Assembly (NCBI GenBank): GCA_013791955.1
Contig: VMSW01000007.1
Coordinates: forward strand, 1,116,001 to 1,180,000
Direction of reading: 5' to 3'
DNA length: 64,000 bases
DNA from: Propionicimonas sp.
GTDB lineage: Bacteria; Actinomycetota; Actinomycetes; Propionibacteriales; Propionibacteriaceae
The position numbers were made by a program, and so were the translations under genes. Position 1 is the stretch's first letter. Each line of letters starts with the position of its first letter. Positions 1 to 10,023 of the stretch are shown here, piece after piece. The notes beneath the pieces were generated by a model. It was not told the origin of the DNA, searched no databases, and was given only the letters and a program-made list of their open reading frames with translations.

Positions 1-1479
<1,479 letters not shown>

Positions 1480-1498
1480 TCACATCCTCAGGCGTTGG

Positions 1499-2278
1499 TC
1501 ACGCCAGTGCCCGCAGCGCGGCCACTGCAGCCCGCGGATCACCATGGCGTACCAGCAACTCCCCCACCAGGATCGCATCGGCACCCGCGGTGCGCATCCG
1601 AGCCGCGTCCTGGGCCGAAAGGATGCCGGATTCGGCCACCTTGGTCGCCTCGTCACCAATGAGCGCTGCCATCTGTTCAAAGTTGGCCAGATCGACTTCA
1701 AGAGTCTTGAGATTGCGGTTGTTCACACCGATAAGGGTGGCGCCCGCGGACAGCGCGCGTTCCACCTCGCCGGGCGTATGGGTCTCCACCAGAGCGGTCA
1801 TCCCAAGCTCTTTGGTCAGGGACAGCAGTTCCGAGAGCTCGGCATCTTCCAAGGCAGCCACGATCAACAAGACCAGGTCGGCACCGGCAGCCCTGGCCTC
1901 CCACAGCTGGTAGCCGCCGACCACGAAGTCTTTGCGTAGTAACGGGGTCGAGACTGCGGCCCGCACAGCCCGAAGGTCGGCGAGGCTGCCACCGAACCGT
2001 CGCTGTTCGGTCAGCACCGAGATTGCCGCAGCACCACCGGCGGCATAGGAGGCGGCCAAGGCAGCCGGATCTTCGATTGGGGCCAGCGCGCCTTTGCTCG
2101 GGCTGGATCGCTTCACTTCGGCGATCACCGAAAGGCCGGGAGCCCGCAGGGCTGGCATCGGATCGAGCGCGGGCGGCGCAGCCGTGGCCGCCTCAACCAA
2201 CTCAGTGAAGGGACGTTTGGCCTGGCGTACGGCGAGATCCTCAACCACCCCGGCGATGATCTCGTCAAGGACAGTCAT
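1499..2278 (-). CDS. trpC: Indole-3-glycerol phosphate synthase
   Basis: Converts carboxyphenylamino-deoxyribulose phosphate to indole-glycerol phosphate. The 259-residue product is the usual monofunctional length: a TIM barrel with the family signature [13 protein letters not shown] near residue 50, the catalytic Lys region LLRKDF near residue 118, and the phosphate-binding end [12 protein letters not shown] near residue 237. The ATG at 2278 overlaps the stop of the small membrane-protein gene (ATGA), which favours this start over a longer upstream reading. No TrpF domain is fused; in Actinobacteria that step is normally done by PriA (HisA/TrpF), which is not in this window. Confidence 0.97.
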   Translation of the reverse strand: MTVLDEIIAGVVEDLAVRQAKRPFTELVEAATAAPPALDPMPALRAPGLSVIAEVKRSSPSKGALAPIEDPAALAASYAAGGAAAISVLTEQRRFGGSLADLRAVRAAVSTPLLRKDFVVGGYQLWEARAAGADLVLLIVAALEDAELSELLSLTKELGMTALVETHTPGEVERALSAGATLIGVNNRNLKTLEVDLANFEQMAALIGDEATKVAESGILSAQDAARMRTAGADAILVGELLVRHGDPRAAVAALRALA

Positions 2279-2505
2279 CAGGAGTGCCCGTACCCCAACC
2301 GACGCAGAACCGACCCAGTAGCCAGCGCCAACACCAACAGCACTGACGCGGCCCACAACAGGTTCCAATTGGGTCCGAGCAGCAGAGCCACAGCAGCCAT
2401 CGCCACCGCAACGGCAGCCATGATGCTGCCGGCCCAAGCCACTAAAGAGCGTCCATTTAGATCCACAGCCGACGCGGTTACCGCTCGCTCAGCGCTTTCA
2501 ATCAT
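2278..2505 (-). CDS. Small two-helix membrane protein of the trp cluster, function unknown
   Basis: A 75-residue protein between trpE and trpC whose stop codon overlaps the trpC start. Two hydrophobic stretches, about residues 22-42 and 46-64, predict a helical hairpin; the N-terminus is short and charged (MIESAERAV) and the tail is basic (RRLGYGHS). Small membrane proteins at this place are common in actinobacterial trp operons, but the longer Trp-associated membrane protein family is about twice this size, so I do not assign it there. Tight coupling to trpC implies co-expression. Its role is unknown. Confidence 0.8.
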   Translation of the reverse strand: MIESAERAVTASAVDLNGRSLVAWAGSIMAAVAVAMAAVALLLGPNWNLLWAASVLLVLALATGSVLRRLGYGHS

Positions 2506-2706
2506 CCGTCACCCCTGGAGAATCGTGCAGTCCCGACCGAGGCACCATACTGTCCCGCTGGTGGGCAAAGCGCCAGTTGACGAGCCAAGGAAAAGCTGAA
2601 TATTCCCGGCAGCGAACGCCGTTCTTACTAGGTGTTTCACCATCGCGGCCCACGCAACGGGCAGTTTCCCTAGCCAAACCGCAGTCGCCCCGAGACCCGA
2701 ACTCAT
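2506..2706. other. Intergenic gap inside the trp cluster, possible internal promoter
   Basis: This 201-base gap separates trpE from the membrane-protein gene. A 65-codon minus-strand frame fills it, beginning right after the trpE stop, but it lacks a ribosome site, has an unremarkable composition and resembles no family I know, so I do not call it a gene. It is not Trp-rich and shows no clear terminator/antiterminator pair. Space for an internal promoter of the downstream trp genes is the simplest reading. Confidence 0.35.
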
Positions 2707-4215
2707 TCAGCCAAGACGGCGCAGCAACGTCGCCTGCGAGACCGCCGAGAGCACAGCCTTTGCCTTGTTCTGAGCCTCTAGGTCTTCATTAGCTGGCACC
2801 GAGTCGGCCACCACCCCGGCGCCGGCCTGCACATAGGCCACCGAGTTGCGAATCACCGCAGTCCGAATGGCGATCGCGGTGTCTGAGTCCCCGGCAAAAT
2901 CGAAGTAGCCAATAACCCCGCCGTAGAGGCCTCTTCTGGAGACTTCGAGCGAATCGATGATCTCCATTGCTCGCACCTTTGGCGCCCCGGTGAGGGTGCC
3001 GGCCGGAAAGCAACTCAGGGTCGCATCCAGAGCCGAACGTCCCGGCGTCAGCGTCCCGGTAACTGAGGCCTCCAAGTGCATCACGTGGCTGTAGCGGCGG
3101 ACCTTCATGAACTCCACCACCGTGACCGAACCTGGTTCACAGACCCGGCCAAGGTCGTTGCGGCCCAGATCGACCAGCATCAGGTGTTCGGCAGCTTCTT
3201 TGGGATCGGCCAACAGCTCAGCCTCGAGTGCGACATCCGTGGCCGGGTCGGCACCGCGCGGCCTAGTACCAGCAATCGGGTGGGTGGTCGCCCGTCCATC
3301 GGACACCGTCACCAGCGCCTCTGGGCTGGCCCCAACGATGGCGAATCCCGCCAACCGCAACAAGTAGAGGTAGGGGCTGGGATTACTGCGCCGCAACACC
3401 CGGTAGACGTCCAGGGCATCAGCAGGGCAATCCAACTCGAACCGCTGACTCGGCACGATCTGGAAGGCCTCACCGGCTTTGATCTGCTCGATAGCGGCAG
3501 CAACGGCGGACTCATACTCCGCCGACGTCCGCTGGCGCCGCACCTCAGCAGGCGCTGCCGCCACGGTTTTGATGGCGAGCAGGCTGGAGGCTGGCCGAAG
3601 GAGATCGGCCACCATTGCCTCGATTCGGGCCACCGCATCGGCATAGGCCTCAGTGATCCGATCAGCGGAGCCGTCGAAGTTGATGGCATTAGCCACCAAC
3701 CAAACCTCGCCGCTGTGATGGTCCAGCACGGCCACATCGGAGGCAAACATCATGCTCAGCTCGGGAATGCCCAGGTCGTCAGGGTTGCTATCCGGCAGCC
3801 GCTCCAGCCGCCGCACCACGTCGTAGCCGAGGTAACCGACCATGCCGGAAACCAGCGGCGGCAACTCCGGATCGCGCGGGGTGTGCAGTAGTTCAAGGGT
3901 CTCGGCCAGCACCTTCAGCGGGTCAGCACCGCTAGGCAGGCCGCTGATCGGACGCCCACTCCAGCGCCACTGCGCGACCCCGTCTTCCTGGGTGAGGGTC
4001 GCTGCTGAGCGGACGCCGACGAAGGAGTACCGCGACCACGCCCCGGCTTCGACCGACTCAAGCAAAAAGGTGTTCGCGCGGTCCCCACAGAGCCGATGGT
4101 AAAGCGCAACCGCGGTCAGGTCATCGGCCAGCAGGCGAGTGTAGACACTTACCACTCGGCGCTCGGCGCCAGCGGCCAGGAAGCCGTCCAGATCAGGGGT
4201 AATCGAGAGGTTCAC
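2707..4215 (-). CDS. trpE: Anthranilate synthase component I
   Basis: Aminates chorismate and eliminates pyruvate to give anthranilate, normally using ammonia from TrpG. The 502-residue protein has the N-terminal tryptophan feedback element LLESVEAG (about residue 51) and the C-terminal chorismate-binding core, with [10 protein letters not shown] near residue 292, [10 protein letters not shown] near 312, and [12 protein letters not shown] and [16 protein letters not shown] further on. The ATG overlaps the hisI stop by four bases. No trpG follows in this cluster. Retention of the LLES element suggests the enzyme is still subject to tryptophan inhibition. Confidence 0.98.
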   Translation of the reverse strand: MNLSITPDLDGFLAAGAERRVVSVYTRLLADDLTAVALYHRLCGDRANTFLLESVEAGAWSRYSFVGVRSAATLTQEDGVAQWRWSGRPISGLPSGADPLKVLAETLELLHTPRDPELPPLVSGMVGYLGYDVVRRLERLPDSNPDDLGIPELSMMFASDVAVLDHHSGEVWLVANAINFDGSADRITEAYADAVARIEAMVADLLRPASSLLAIKTVAAAPAEVRRQRTSAEYESAVAAAIEQIKAGEAFQIVPSQRFELDCPADALDVYRVLRRSNPSPYLYLLRLAGFAIVGASPEALVTVSDGRATTHPIAGTRPRGADPATDVALEAELLADPKEAAEHLMLVDLGRNDLGRVCEPGSVTVVEFMKVRRYSHVMHLEASVTGTLTPGRSALDATLSCFPAGTLTGAPKVRAMEIIDSLEVSRRGLYGGVIGYFDFAGDSDTAIAIRTAVIRNSVAYVQAGAGVVADSVPANEDLEAQNKAKAVLSAVSQATLLRRLG

Positions 4216-4562
4216 TGGCCCTCCGCCAATAGCGTCTTGCCGTCGAAGCAGGTCTGGGTTCCGGTGTGGCAGGCCGGTCCGGTCTGTTTCACCTTGAACA
4301 GCAGCGTGTCCCCATCGCAGTCCAGCCGGACCTCGCGGACCACCTGGACGTTGCCGCTGGTCTCACCTTTGACCCAGTAGGCGCCTCGGCTGCGCGACCA
4401 GTAAGTGCCGCGGCGAGTCGCCAATGTGCGCCGCAGCGCCTCATCGTCGACCCAGGCCAGCATCAGCACCGCACCGGTGTCGGCCTCCTGGACGACAACG
4501 GGCACCAGCTCGTCGGCGTTTCGCTTCAACAGCGCTGCAATAGATGGATCCAGCTCGCTCAC
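4212..4562 (-). CDS. hisI: Phosphoribosyl-AMP cyclohydrolase
   Basis: Third step of histidine synthesis: opening of the purine ring of phosphoribosyl-AMP. The 116-residue protein is the monofunctional form (no HisE domain), with the metal-site motif [13 protein letters not shown] near residue 78 and the conserved cysteines in the DCDGD and [12 protein letters not shown] segments. It is translationally coupled to trpE, linking the his and trp clusters, a common actinobacterial arrangement. The GTG start has no Shine-Dalgarno but has CACAAT at 4569-4574, six bases upstream, fitting leaderless initiation from its own promoter. Confidence 0.96.
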   Translation of the reverse strand: MSELDPSIAALLKRNADELVPVVVQEADTGAVLMLAWVDDEALRRTLATRRGTYWSRSRGAYWVKGETSGNVQVVREVRLDCDGDTLLFKVKQTGPACHTGTQTCFDGKTLLAEGQ

Positions 4563-4582
4563 CAGTTCATTGTGACAGCGGC

Positions 4583-6439
4583 TCAGGTGAGCATCGAAAC
4601 GTCCACAAGCCGTGAACGCGCATTCGGGCTACCGCCAGCTACGTTGCCCGCAGCCAACATCGCCACCGTCACCCGACCGTCTTCGCCATCAGACTCGGCC
4701 CAGTCGACCGCCAGTGAGTCGATCAGCGTGCGCCCAAGCCCGGGCCCACCGATGCTGCCGAGTGGGGTGCGGGACGCCGAAGCCTCGGTCACCCGCAGGC
4801 ACAACAGCGACTGCTGATCTGCACCAATGACCACCTCGGCGTGGGTTGCCCGGCTGTGCCGCACCGAGTTGAGCAGGATCTCCCGGACCACCTCCACACA
4901 GGCGTCAGTGAGATCAGGAGTGGCCGCCATCATGGTCAAGGCGTCTGGGCGCGCATCCAGCGAGATCGCCAGCACTCCATCCCAGACTCTGGTGACCGTC
5001 TCAAGTCGCATGCGGGGAGAGTCGGCCGGGTTTTGCTCGATCAAGTCGGCTTGTCCCAGGGTGCTGCGCACTCGCTCGATGACGGCCTGGTCCAGCGGCT
5101 GCCCAGCAGCCAGATTGTCGCGGGCCATGCCCAACAGCAGGCTGGCTGCGGTCAGATTCGCCTGAACCCGCCCGTGCAGGGCCATCGCCAACCTGCGTCG
5201 CCGGGCCCAAAGGCGCTGACGGGTGCGATGCAACTCCCAGTTGGTGCGCCGGATCAAGGACCGAGCTGCCGCGCTCTCTTCGGCCCGAATCTTGGCGAAT
5301 GCCGAAATGCCACCGCCGATCATCGCCAGCAGCGGCGGCACCAGGAAAGCCTCCAGCGGGGTGGGCGATCCCAGCGAGGACGTCAACATCAGGGCGGTCA
5401 AGCCGACCAGGTACATCACCAAGTAAACCGCGGACACCACCGAGACCCCGGCCCGCGGCGCGATACTGGCGACCCGCGGACCGAGCAGCCTTTCGGCACC
5501 GAGCAACATCAACAGATGCAGGCCCAGCACCGCGATCGACAAGGTGCTGGCGCTGTCTAGACGATGCGGAGCCGGCACCAACTCGGCCACCATCACCATC
5601 GGCAGGCAAAGCAGTCCAACCAGACCAGGCTGGAACGGTTTAGCCACCGGCCAGGCGCGGACGATTCCCGGTATGAGCTCGCGCCAACCGTGCCACAGCG
5701 ACTCAATCTGGATCTCCTCCACCTGGGTGTCCATCCGCGCCAGGTCGTGGCTGATCGGACGAACCGACCCAGCGACCACCTCATTGATCACCTGAATGCA
5801 GTCGGTCAATTCGGCCACGCTCAGGTCGTGATTCAGCCGACTTCTGATGTCGGCCAGGGTGGCATTGGTGGATTCGCGGACGGCAGCAAGCTGCACATCA
5901 GTTTCGGCCAGCGCCCGGGCGTCCTCTCCCCTGGTCAGGACTTGGCGCTCGTACTCGGTCTCTAGGCGCACCCGCTGATCACGGGCCTGGTGCCACCAGC
6001 TCACCAAGATCGCCGAGGCTGCCATCCAGATGCCGGTGTTCAAGGCCCATGAGGTGGCCACCCACCACCAGGCTTCCCAGAAGGTCCCTGCACCTTCGGT
6101 GCCGAGCACCATCACCGTCGCGGCAGCCACGCCACCGAAGGTGAAGAAGACCAACTGCAGTCCCAACGCCGAGCGAAGCCGCAACCCGCGCTTGACCAGG
6201 GGCACCACCACCCAAAGCAGCACCGTCAGCGTCGCCAACTGGGCAAGAAGTGCGAGCGCCGAAGTTGCGATTGCCTGCCACGGAGCGAGCCCGCGCTGGA
6301 CCCCGTAGAAAAGCTGGCTGGCATATAGCCATGGCGCCGGGATCGCCAACACCGGCCAGCCCACCGGGCCTTCCCAAGATGCCGACCTCAGCTCACCGAG
6401 CACTGAGCGCGGTGAAAGCCGATCAAGCGGACTGGTCAC
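4583..6439 (-). CDS. Eight-helix histidine-kinase-like sensor with degenerate ATP-binding motifs
   Basis: A 618-residue protein coupled (ATGA overlap) to the response regulator just upstream, so it is presumably its sensor. Two membrane blocks are visible: four helices in about residues 27-150 and four in about 272-382, separated by a coiled-coil stretch (150-250). A DHp-like helix has a candidate phospho-histidine at His422 ([11 protein letters not shown]). The HATPase N-box is recognisable ([10 protein letters not shown], Glu520 and Asn524), and so is a G2-like GGPGLGR at 564-570. The G1 box that should read DxGxG is instead VTEASAS at about 550-556. It may be a weak kinase, a phosphatase or a non-catalytic regulator. 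The signal is unknown. Confidence 0.8.
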   Translation of the reverse strand: MTSPLDRLSPRSVLGELRSASWEGPVGWPVLAIPAPWLYASQLFYGVQRGLAPWQAIATSALALLAQLATLTVLLWVVVPLVKRGLRLRSALGLQLVFFTFGGVAAATVMVLGTEGAGTFWEAWWWVATSWALNTGIWMAASAILVSWWHQARDQRVRLETEYERQVLTRGEDARALAETDVQLAAVRESTNATLADIRSRLNHDLSVAELTDCIQVINEVVAGSVRPISHDLARMDTQVEEIQIESLWHGWRELIPGIVRAWPVAKPFQPGLVGLLCLPMVMVAELVPAPHRLDSASTLSIAVLGLHLLMLLGAERLLGPRVASIAPRAGVSVVSAVYLVMYLVGLTALMLTSSLGSPTPLEAFLVPPLLAMIGGGISAFAKIRAEESAAARSLIRRTNWELHRTRQRLWARRRRLAMALHGRVQANLTAASLLLGMARDNLAAGQPLDQAVIERVRSTLGQADLIEQNPADSPRMRLETVTRVWDGVLAISLDARPDALTMMAATPDLTDACVEVVREILLNSVRHSRATHAEVVIGADQQSLLCLRVTEASASRTPLGSIGGPGLGRTLIDSLAVDWAESDGEDGRVTVAMLAAGNVAGGSPNARSRLVDVSMLT

Positions 6440-7110
6440 CTGGCATTGGGCCCATGAGCGTAGTAAAGCTTGGCCAGCTGGACCCGCGGGTTGTTGGCCG
6501 AACCCTTCTCTACATTCAGCCGCAGGATCAGCCGCTGCACGATCTGCTCCACCCCGTGGCTGGACGTACCCCGTCGAGCGGCGATCTCCGCATTGGACAA
6601 CCCAGTAGCGATCAGCCGCAGCACTTCGAGTTGATCCCTGCTCAGCGCACTCAACGGGCCGGTGGAGGCCGTATCGTCGCGTCTGGGTGTCTGATCGCGT
6701 AACACTGCCTCGAGAGTCTCCAACAACAGAGCCGCATTCCCCAGCGTGCGCTTATGCAGGTAGGCGGCCCGGGCCGGAATCAGTCGGCTGTCCACCCCGG
6801 CAACCTCGGGTGAGGGGGCATTGGTCAACACCACCAAAGCGGTCCAGGGCGCGTACCGGTCGGCATAGGCCAACACCTCGGCACCACCTGGACCTTCGCC
6901 GAGATCGAGATCAACCAGAAGTGCATCAGGGTCGAAATCGCGCAGCCCGACAATCGCATCGGCCGCGGTATCCACCCCCAGCGGCTCGAACCCGGCGTTG
7001 GCCAACAGCGACAGGGTAAGCGAGCGAATCAGCGGCTCGTCCTCAACCACCAACACCCGGCGTGGAGCCGGTGTGAACGATGTCGGAGCACTGGGCGGCG
7101 TTGAGGGCAT
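6436..7110 (-). CDS. LuxR/NarL-type two-component response regulator
   Basis: A 224-residue transcription factor. The receiver domain (about residues 17-135) is intact: acidic pocket Glu23-Asp24, phospho-acceptor Asp67 (LLVDLDLGEG), Thr96 and Lys120. The C-terminal LuxR helix-turn-helix spans about 155-215 (LSRDQLEVLRLIATGLSNAE). A good ribosome site, AGGAG followed by TGCC, precedes the ATG at 7110. It is first in a two-gene operon with the sensor-like protein. Its targets are unknown; the long adjacent non-coding region is an obvious place to look for its binding sites. Confidence 0.92.
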   Translation of the reverse strand: MPSTPPSAPTSFTPAPRRVLVVEDEPLIRSLTLSLLANAGFEPLGVDTAADAIVGLRDFDPDALLVDLDLGEGPGGAEVLAYADRYAPWTALVVLTNAPSPEVAGVDSRLIPARAAYLHKRTLGNAALLLETLEAVLRDQTPRRDDTASTGPLSALSRDQLEVLRLIATGLSNAEIAARRGTSSHGVEQIVQRLILRLNVEKGSANNPRVQLAKLYYAHGPNAR

Positions 7111-7379
7111 GGCACTCCTGATCGGGATGGTGCTTTCATCCTCGCACCGTCCAAGCCCTGGAGGTGGTATTTGCGGCGCCGTGTGGGTGAGGGAATCCGC
7201 TCATTCACCACCAAAAGGGCACAACCTTCGGACAGACTTTAGGCAGGCACGCTGTGCAAAGTAGTAGACGAAGGCGAGGTCACCTTTCGAGTTTCACCCA
7301 CTTGGAGACACCGGCTGAGGAGCATGGGCGACAGCATTTGGGCTGATCGCGCAACCGACCACCTCAGCTTGCTCCTGCC

Positions 7380-7440
7380 AACTGATCGGGTGGGAAACCC
7401 GCCCCCCGCGCCATCATGCAGGCTCCCCACCTGATCAGTT
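7380..7440 (+). repeat. Nested inverted repeat, two alternative hairpins
   Basis: An outer repeat pairs 7380-7394 (AACTGATCGGGTGGG) with 7426-7440 (CCCACCTGATCAGTT), 15 pairs with one G-U. Inside it, the shorter hairpin GGGTGGG-AAA-CCCGCCC at 7388-7404 uses the same bases, so the two structures exclude each other. That is the layout of an attenuator or RNA switch, but the sequence matches no class I know. It could also be a terminator or a protein-binding palindrome. Confidence 0.5.
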
Positions 7441-7471
7441 ACCAGCCATCACGAAAGATGAAGCACTCAAC

Positions 7472-7615
7472 ATGAATCTCGACCATTTCGCGATCACCCT
7501 TCAGCGCGACCGCGCCGCAGCGCGATCTCGTCGCGAGCCCCAACAGCCCCAGCCGGCACCGGCCGCCGACCAAGTGGCCCGGCAAGGTTCGGAATACCCC
7601 AGAGCCAAAGACTGA
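7472..7615 (+). CDS. Possible small protein of 47 residues, unknown
   Basis: An ATG-to-TGA frame between the hairpin region and serC. The product is hydrophilic: it begins MNLDHFAITLQRDR, has a basic helix-like segment (RDRAAARSRREP) and a Pro/Gln/Ala-rich middle, and ends RAKD. There is only a weak purine-rich stretch upstream and no recognisable domain. The composition is compatible with coding but not proof of it. Confidence 0.3.
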   Translation: MNLDHFAITLQRDRAAARSRREPQQPQPAPAADQVARQGSEYPRAKD

Positions 7616-7693
7616 TCGCAATCTCCGGGTTCAACCGTCCAAACCCGGCGTGCAGTACCCAAGGGGCGTCACCTTGCTGAAACAATGTCTGGC

Positions 7694-8776
7694 ATGCGCG
7701 TATACAACTTCTCAGCCGGTCCCGCCATGCTCCCCCTTGAGGCCCTCACCGTGGCCCAGTCTGAGCTGACAGACTGGAAGAGTTCCGGAATGTCCGTGCT
7801 CGAGGTATCGCATCGCGGTAAGGACTTTGTCGCCTGCGCCGCCGAGACCGAATCGCTGCTGCGTGAAGTGCTGGGGATCGGCGACAACTACAAGGTGCTG
7901 TTCCTCCAAGGCGGCGCCACCGGCCAGTTCGATGCCATCCCGATGAACATCACCGCCGCCGGCGACCGGGCCGACTATCTCAACACCGGCCAGTGGTCGG
8001 TGAAGGCGATCAAGGCCGCCAAGGCTCAAGGGCTGGACGTCCACGTGTTGGCCGACCAGGCCAGCTCGAACTACACCGACGCCCCCGCACCTGGCAGCTT
8101 CACCGTTGATCCTGGTGCTGCCTACCTGCACTACACGCCAAACGAGACCATCGGCGGAGTGGAGTTCAGCTACCTGCCCGAAACTGGCGGGGTTCCACTG
8201 GTTGCCGATTTCAGCTCCACGATTCTCTCCCGGCCGATCAACGTGTCCGACTACGGCCTGATCTACGCCGGTGCGCAGAAGAACATGGGCCCCTCGGGCC
8301 TTTGCGTGGTGATCGTGCGCGACGACCTGCTCGGACGGGCCCGTCCCGGCACCCCGTCGGTGTGGAACTACGCGGCGATGGCTGAGGCCGACTCCATGCT
8401 CAACACGCCGCCGACTTTTGGGGTCTACCTGCTCGGGCTGATCCTGAAGTGGGTCGTTCAGACCGGCGGTTTGACCGCCATGGCCGAGCGCAACCGCGCC
8501 AAGGCCGAGGCGCTCTACGGGTTCATTGACGCCAGCTACTACTACCGAAACCCGGTGGCGCTGGATTCCCGTTCCTGGATGAACGTGCCCTTCCTGCAGG
8601 CCAACGGCGAACTCGACAAGACCTTTGTCGCCGAAGCCACCGCGGCCGGATTGACCAACCTGGCCGGACACCGCAGCGTCGGTGGCATGCGCGCCAGCAT
8701 CTACAACGCCATGCCCGCTGAAGGTGTGCAGGCGTTGATTGACTTCATGACTGATTTCGAACGCCGCAACGGGTGA
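7694..8776 (+). CDS. serC: Phosphoserine aminotransferase
   Basis: PLP enzyme of the phosphorylated serine pathway: 3-phosphohydroxypyruvate plus glutamate gives 3-phosphoserine. The product is 360 residues. MRVYNFSAGPAMLP is the classic N-terminus, and the PLP lysine lies in YAGAQKNMGPSG near residue 197. I prefer the ATG at 7694 over the one at 7685 because residues start exactly at the family N-terminus and AACAAT sits seven bases upstream, a leaderless arrangement; neither start has a Shine-Dalgarno. serA follows at once, and no serB is seen nearby. Confidence 0.96.
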   Translation: MRVYNFSAGPAMLPLEALTVAQSELTDWKSSGMSVLEVSHRGKDFVACAAETESLLREVLGIGDNYKVLFLQGGATGQFDAIPMNITAAGDRADYLNTGQWSVKAIKAAKAQGLDVHVLADQASSNYTDAPAPGSFTVDPGAAYLHYTPNETIGGVEFSYLPETGGVPLVADFSSTILSRPINVSDYGLIYAGAQKNMGPSGLCVVIVRDDLLGRARPGTPSVWNYAAMAEADSMLNTPPTFGVYLLGLILKWVVQTGGLTAMAERNRAKAEALYGFIDASYYYRNPVALDSRSWMNVPFLQANGELDKTFVAEATAAGLTNLAGHRSVGGMRASIYNAMPAEGVQALIDFMTDFERRNG

Positions 8777-8784
8777 GGACTGAA

Positions 8785-9954
8785 ATGACTTTCCAGATCA
8801 AAACGCTCAACGCCATCAGCAAGGTCGGGCTCAACCGCCTGCCCGAGGACACCTACGTCGTCGGGAACGATCTCGACTCCCCCGACGCGATCCTGCTGCG
8901 TTCGGCCAGCCTGCACGGCGTCGAGATTCCCGGTTCGGTGCTGGCAGTGGCCCGCGCGGGGGCGGGCACCAACAACATCCCGATCGCCGAGTACAGCGCC
9001 TTGGGCATCCCGGTGTTCAACACCCCCGGCGCCAATGCCAACGCGGTGAAGGAACTCGTCGTGGCGGCGATCTTCCTCGCCGCCCGCAACATCATTCCGG
9101 CGGCCTCCTTCGCCCATCGTCTTGACGGCGATGCCGCCAGCATGGATAAAGCGGTCGAGGCTGGCAAGAAGCAGTTCGTGGGTTTCGAGCTGCCCGGCCG
9201 CACGCTGGGAGTTGTCGGACTCGGTGCGATCGGGGTCGAGGTGGCCAATGCTGCCGTCGGCCTTGGCATGAAGGTGATGGGCTTCGACCCGGCGATCACC
9301 GTCGAGCACGCCTGGAACCTGTCGAGCAAGGTGGAGCGGGTGACCAATCTGGACGCCATGCTGAAACGGGCCGACATCGTCACCGTCCACGTCCCACTGG
9401 TGGACGCCACTAAAGGCCTGATCGGCGCCGCGCAGCTTGGCGTCATGCGCAAGTCGGCGGTGTTGGTGAACTTCGCCCGCGGCCCGATTGTTGATGGCGC
9501 GGCGGTGGTCGAGGCTTTGGAGAGCGGCAGCCTGCGTGGGTATGTGTGCGATTTCCCCACCCCAGAGCTGAACAAGCGGCCGAATGTGGTCACCCTGCCC
9601 CATCTGGGCGCCTCCACCAACGAAGCCGAAGAAAACTGCGCCTATATGGCCGCCGAGGAGCTCAAGGCCTACCTTGAGGATGGCACGATCAAGAACTCGG
9701 TGAACTTTCCCGAAGCCGAACTGGCCCGGGTCGCTGGCACCCAGCGCTTGGCTATCGCCAATAGCAATGTGCCCAACATGGTCGGCCAGATTTCCACTCT
9801 GCTGGCCGATGCCGGGCTCAACATCTCCGACCTACTCAACAAGTCGCGCGGCGAGTTGGCCTACACCCTGGTGGACGTCGACGGCGAAGTGCCGGCCAGC
9901 CTGGTCCCCAAGATCAAGAGCATCCATGGGGTGCTGTCGGCCCGAGTGATCTGA
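8785..9954 (+). CDS. serA: D-3-phosphoglycerate dehydrogenase with ACT domain
   Basis: Oxidises 3-phosphoglycerate to 3-phosphohydroxypyruvate with NAD, the committed step of serine synthesis. The 389-residue protein has the NAD-binding GxGxxG segment VVGLGAIGVEVAN near residue 145, the catalytic Arg in NFARGPIVDG and His in LPHLGAST, and a C-terminal ACT domain (about 320-389, NVPNMVGQISTLLADAGLN) that usually binds serine. It is the short form without the intervening domain of mycobacterial SerA. The ATG at 8785 has GAGG upstream, formed across the serC stop, so the pair is coupled; an in-frame GTG at 8773 is less likely. Confidence 0.96.
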   Translation: MTFQIKTLNAISKVGLNRLPEDTYVVGNDLDSPDAILLRSASLHGVEIPGSVLAVARAGAGTNNIPIAEYSALGIPVFNTPGANANAVKELVVAAIFLAARNIIPAASFAHRLDGDAASMDKAVEAGKKQFVGFELPGRTLGVVGLGAIGVEVANAAVGLGMKVMGFDPAITVEHAWNLSSKVERVTNLDAMLKRADIVTVHVPLVDATKGLIGAAQLGVMRKSAVLVNFARGPIVDGAAVVEALESGSLRGYVCDFPTPELNKRPNVVTLPHLGASTNEAEENCAYMAAEELKAYLEDGTIKNSVNFPEAELARVAGTQRLAIANSNVPNMVGQISTLLADAGLNISDLLNKSRGELAYTLVDVDGEVPASLVPKIKSIHGVLSARVI

Positions 9955-9971
9955 TCGATCAGCAGCAACCG

Positions 9972-10009
9972 CGATAGTGGCCCGTCGGGAAACCGGCGGG
10001 CCACTATCG
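9972..10009. terminator. Bidirectional hairpin between serA and the helicase gene
   Basis: A 17-pair stem (CGATAGTGGCCCG, TCGG) closed by a GAAA tetraloop, with one G-U pair, sits between the convergent 3-prime ends of serA and the helicase gene. There is no strong T-tract on either side. The position and stability argue for a terminator serving both strands. Confidence 0.8.
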
Positions 10010-10023
10010 GCGTTGCGGCGCGG

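Larger units (their letters stand above)
7111..7684. other. 574-base region between divergent regulator and serC, structured and largely non-coding
   Basis: One of only two gaps over 300 bases in the window. It carries the promoter region of the response regulator (left) and of serC (right), a nested inverted-repeat structure at 7380-7440 and one possible 47-codon gene at 7472-7615. Other short frames on both strands lack ribosome sites and look random. No tRNA or known riboswitch architecture was recognised by eye. Confidence 0.6.

Noticed and set aside
2509-2706. 65-codon frame between trpE and the trp membrane protein, as a gene or Trp leader peptide
   Set aside because: Only scattered Trp codons, no Trp run, no terminator pair and no ribosome site.
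7239-7430. 63-codon minus-strand frame in the serC upstream gap
   Set aside because: No ribosome site, no recognisable domain, and it runs through the hairpin region.
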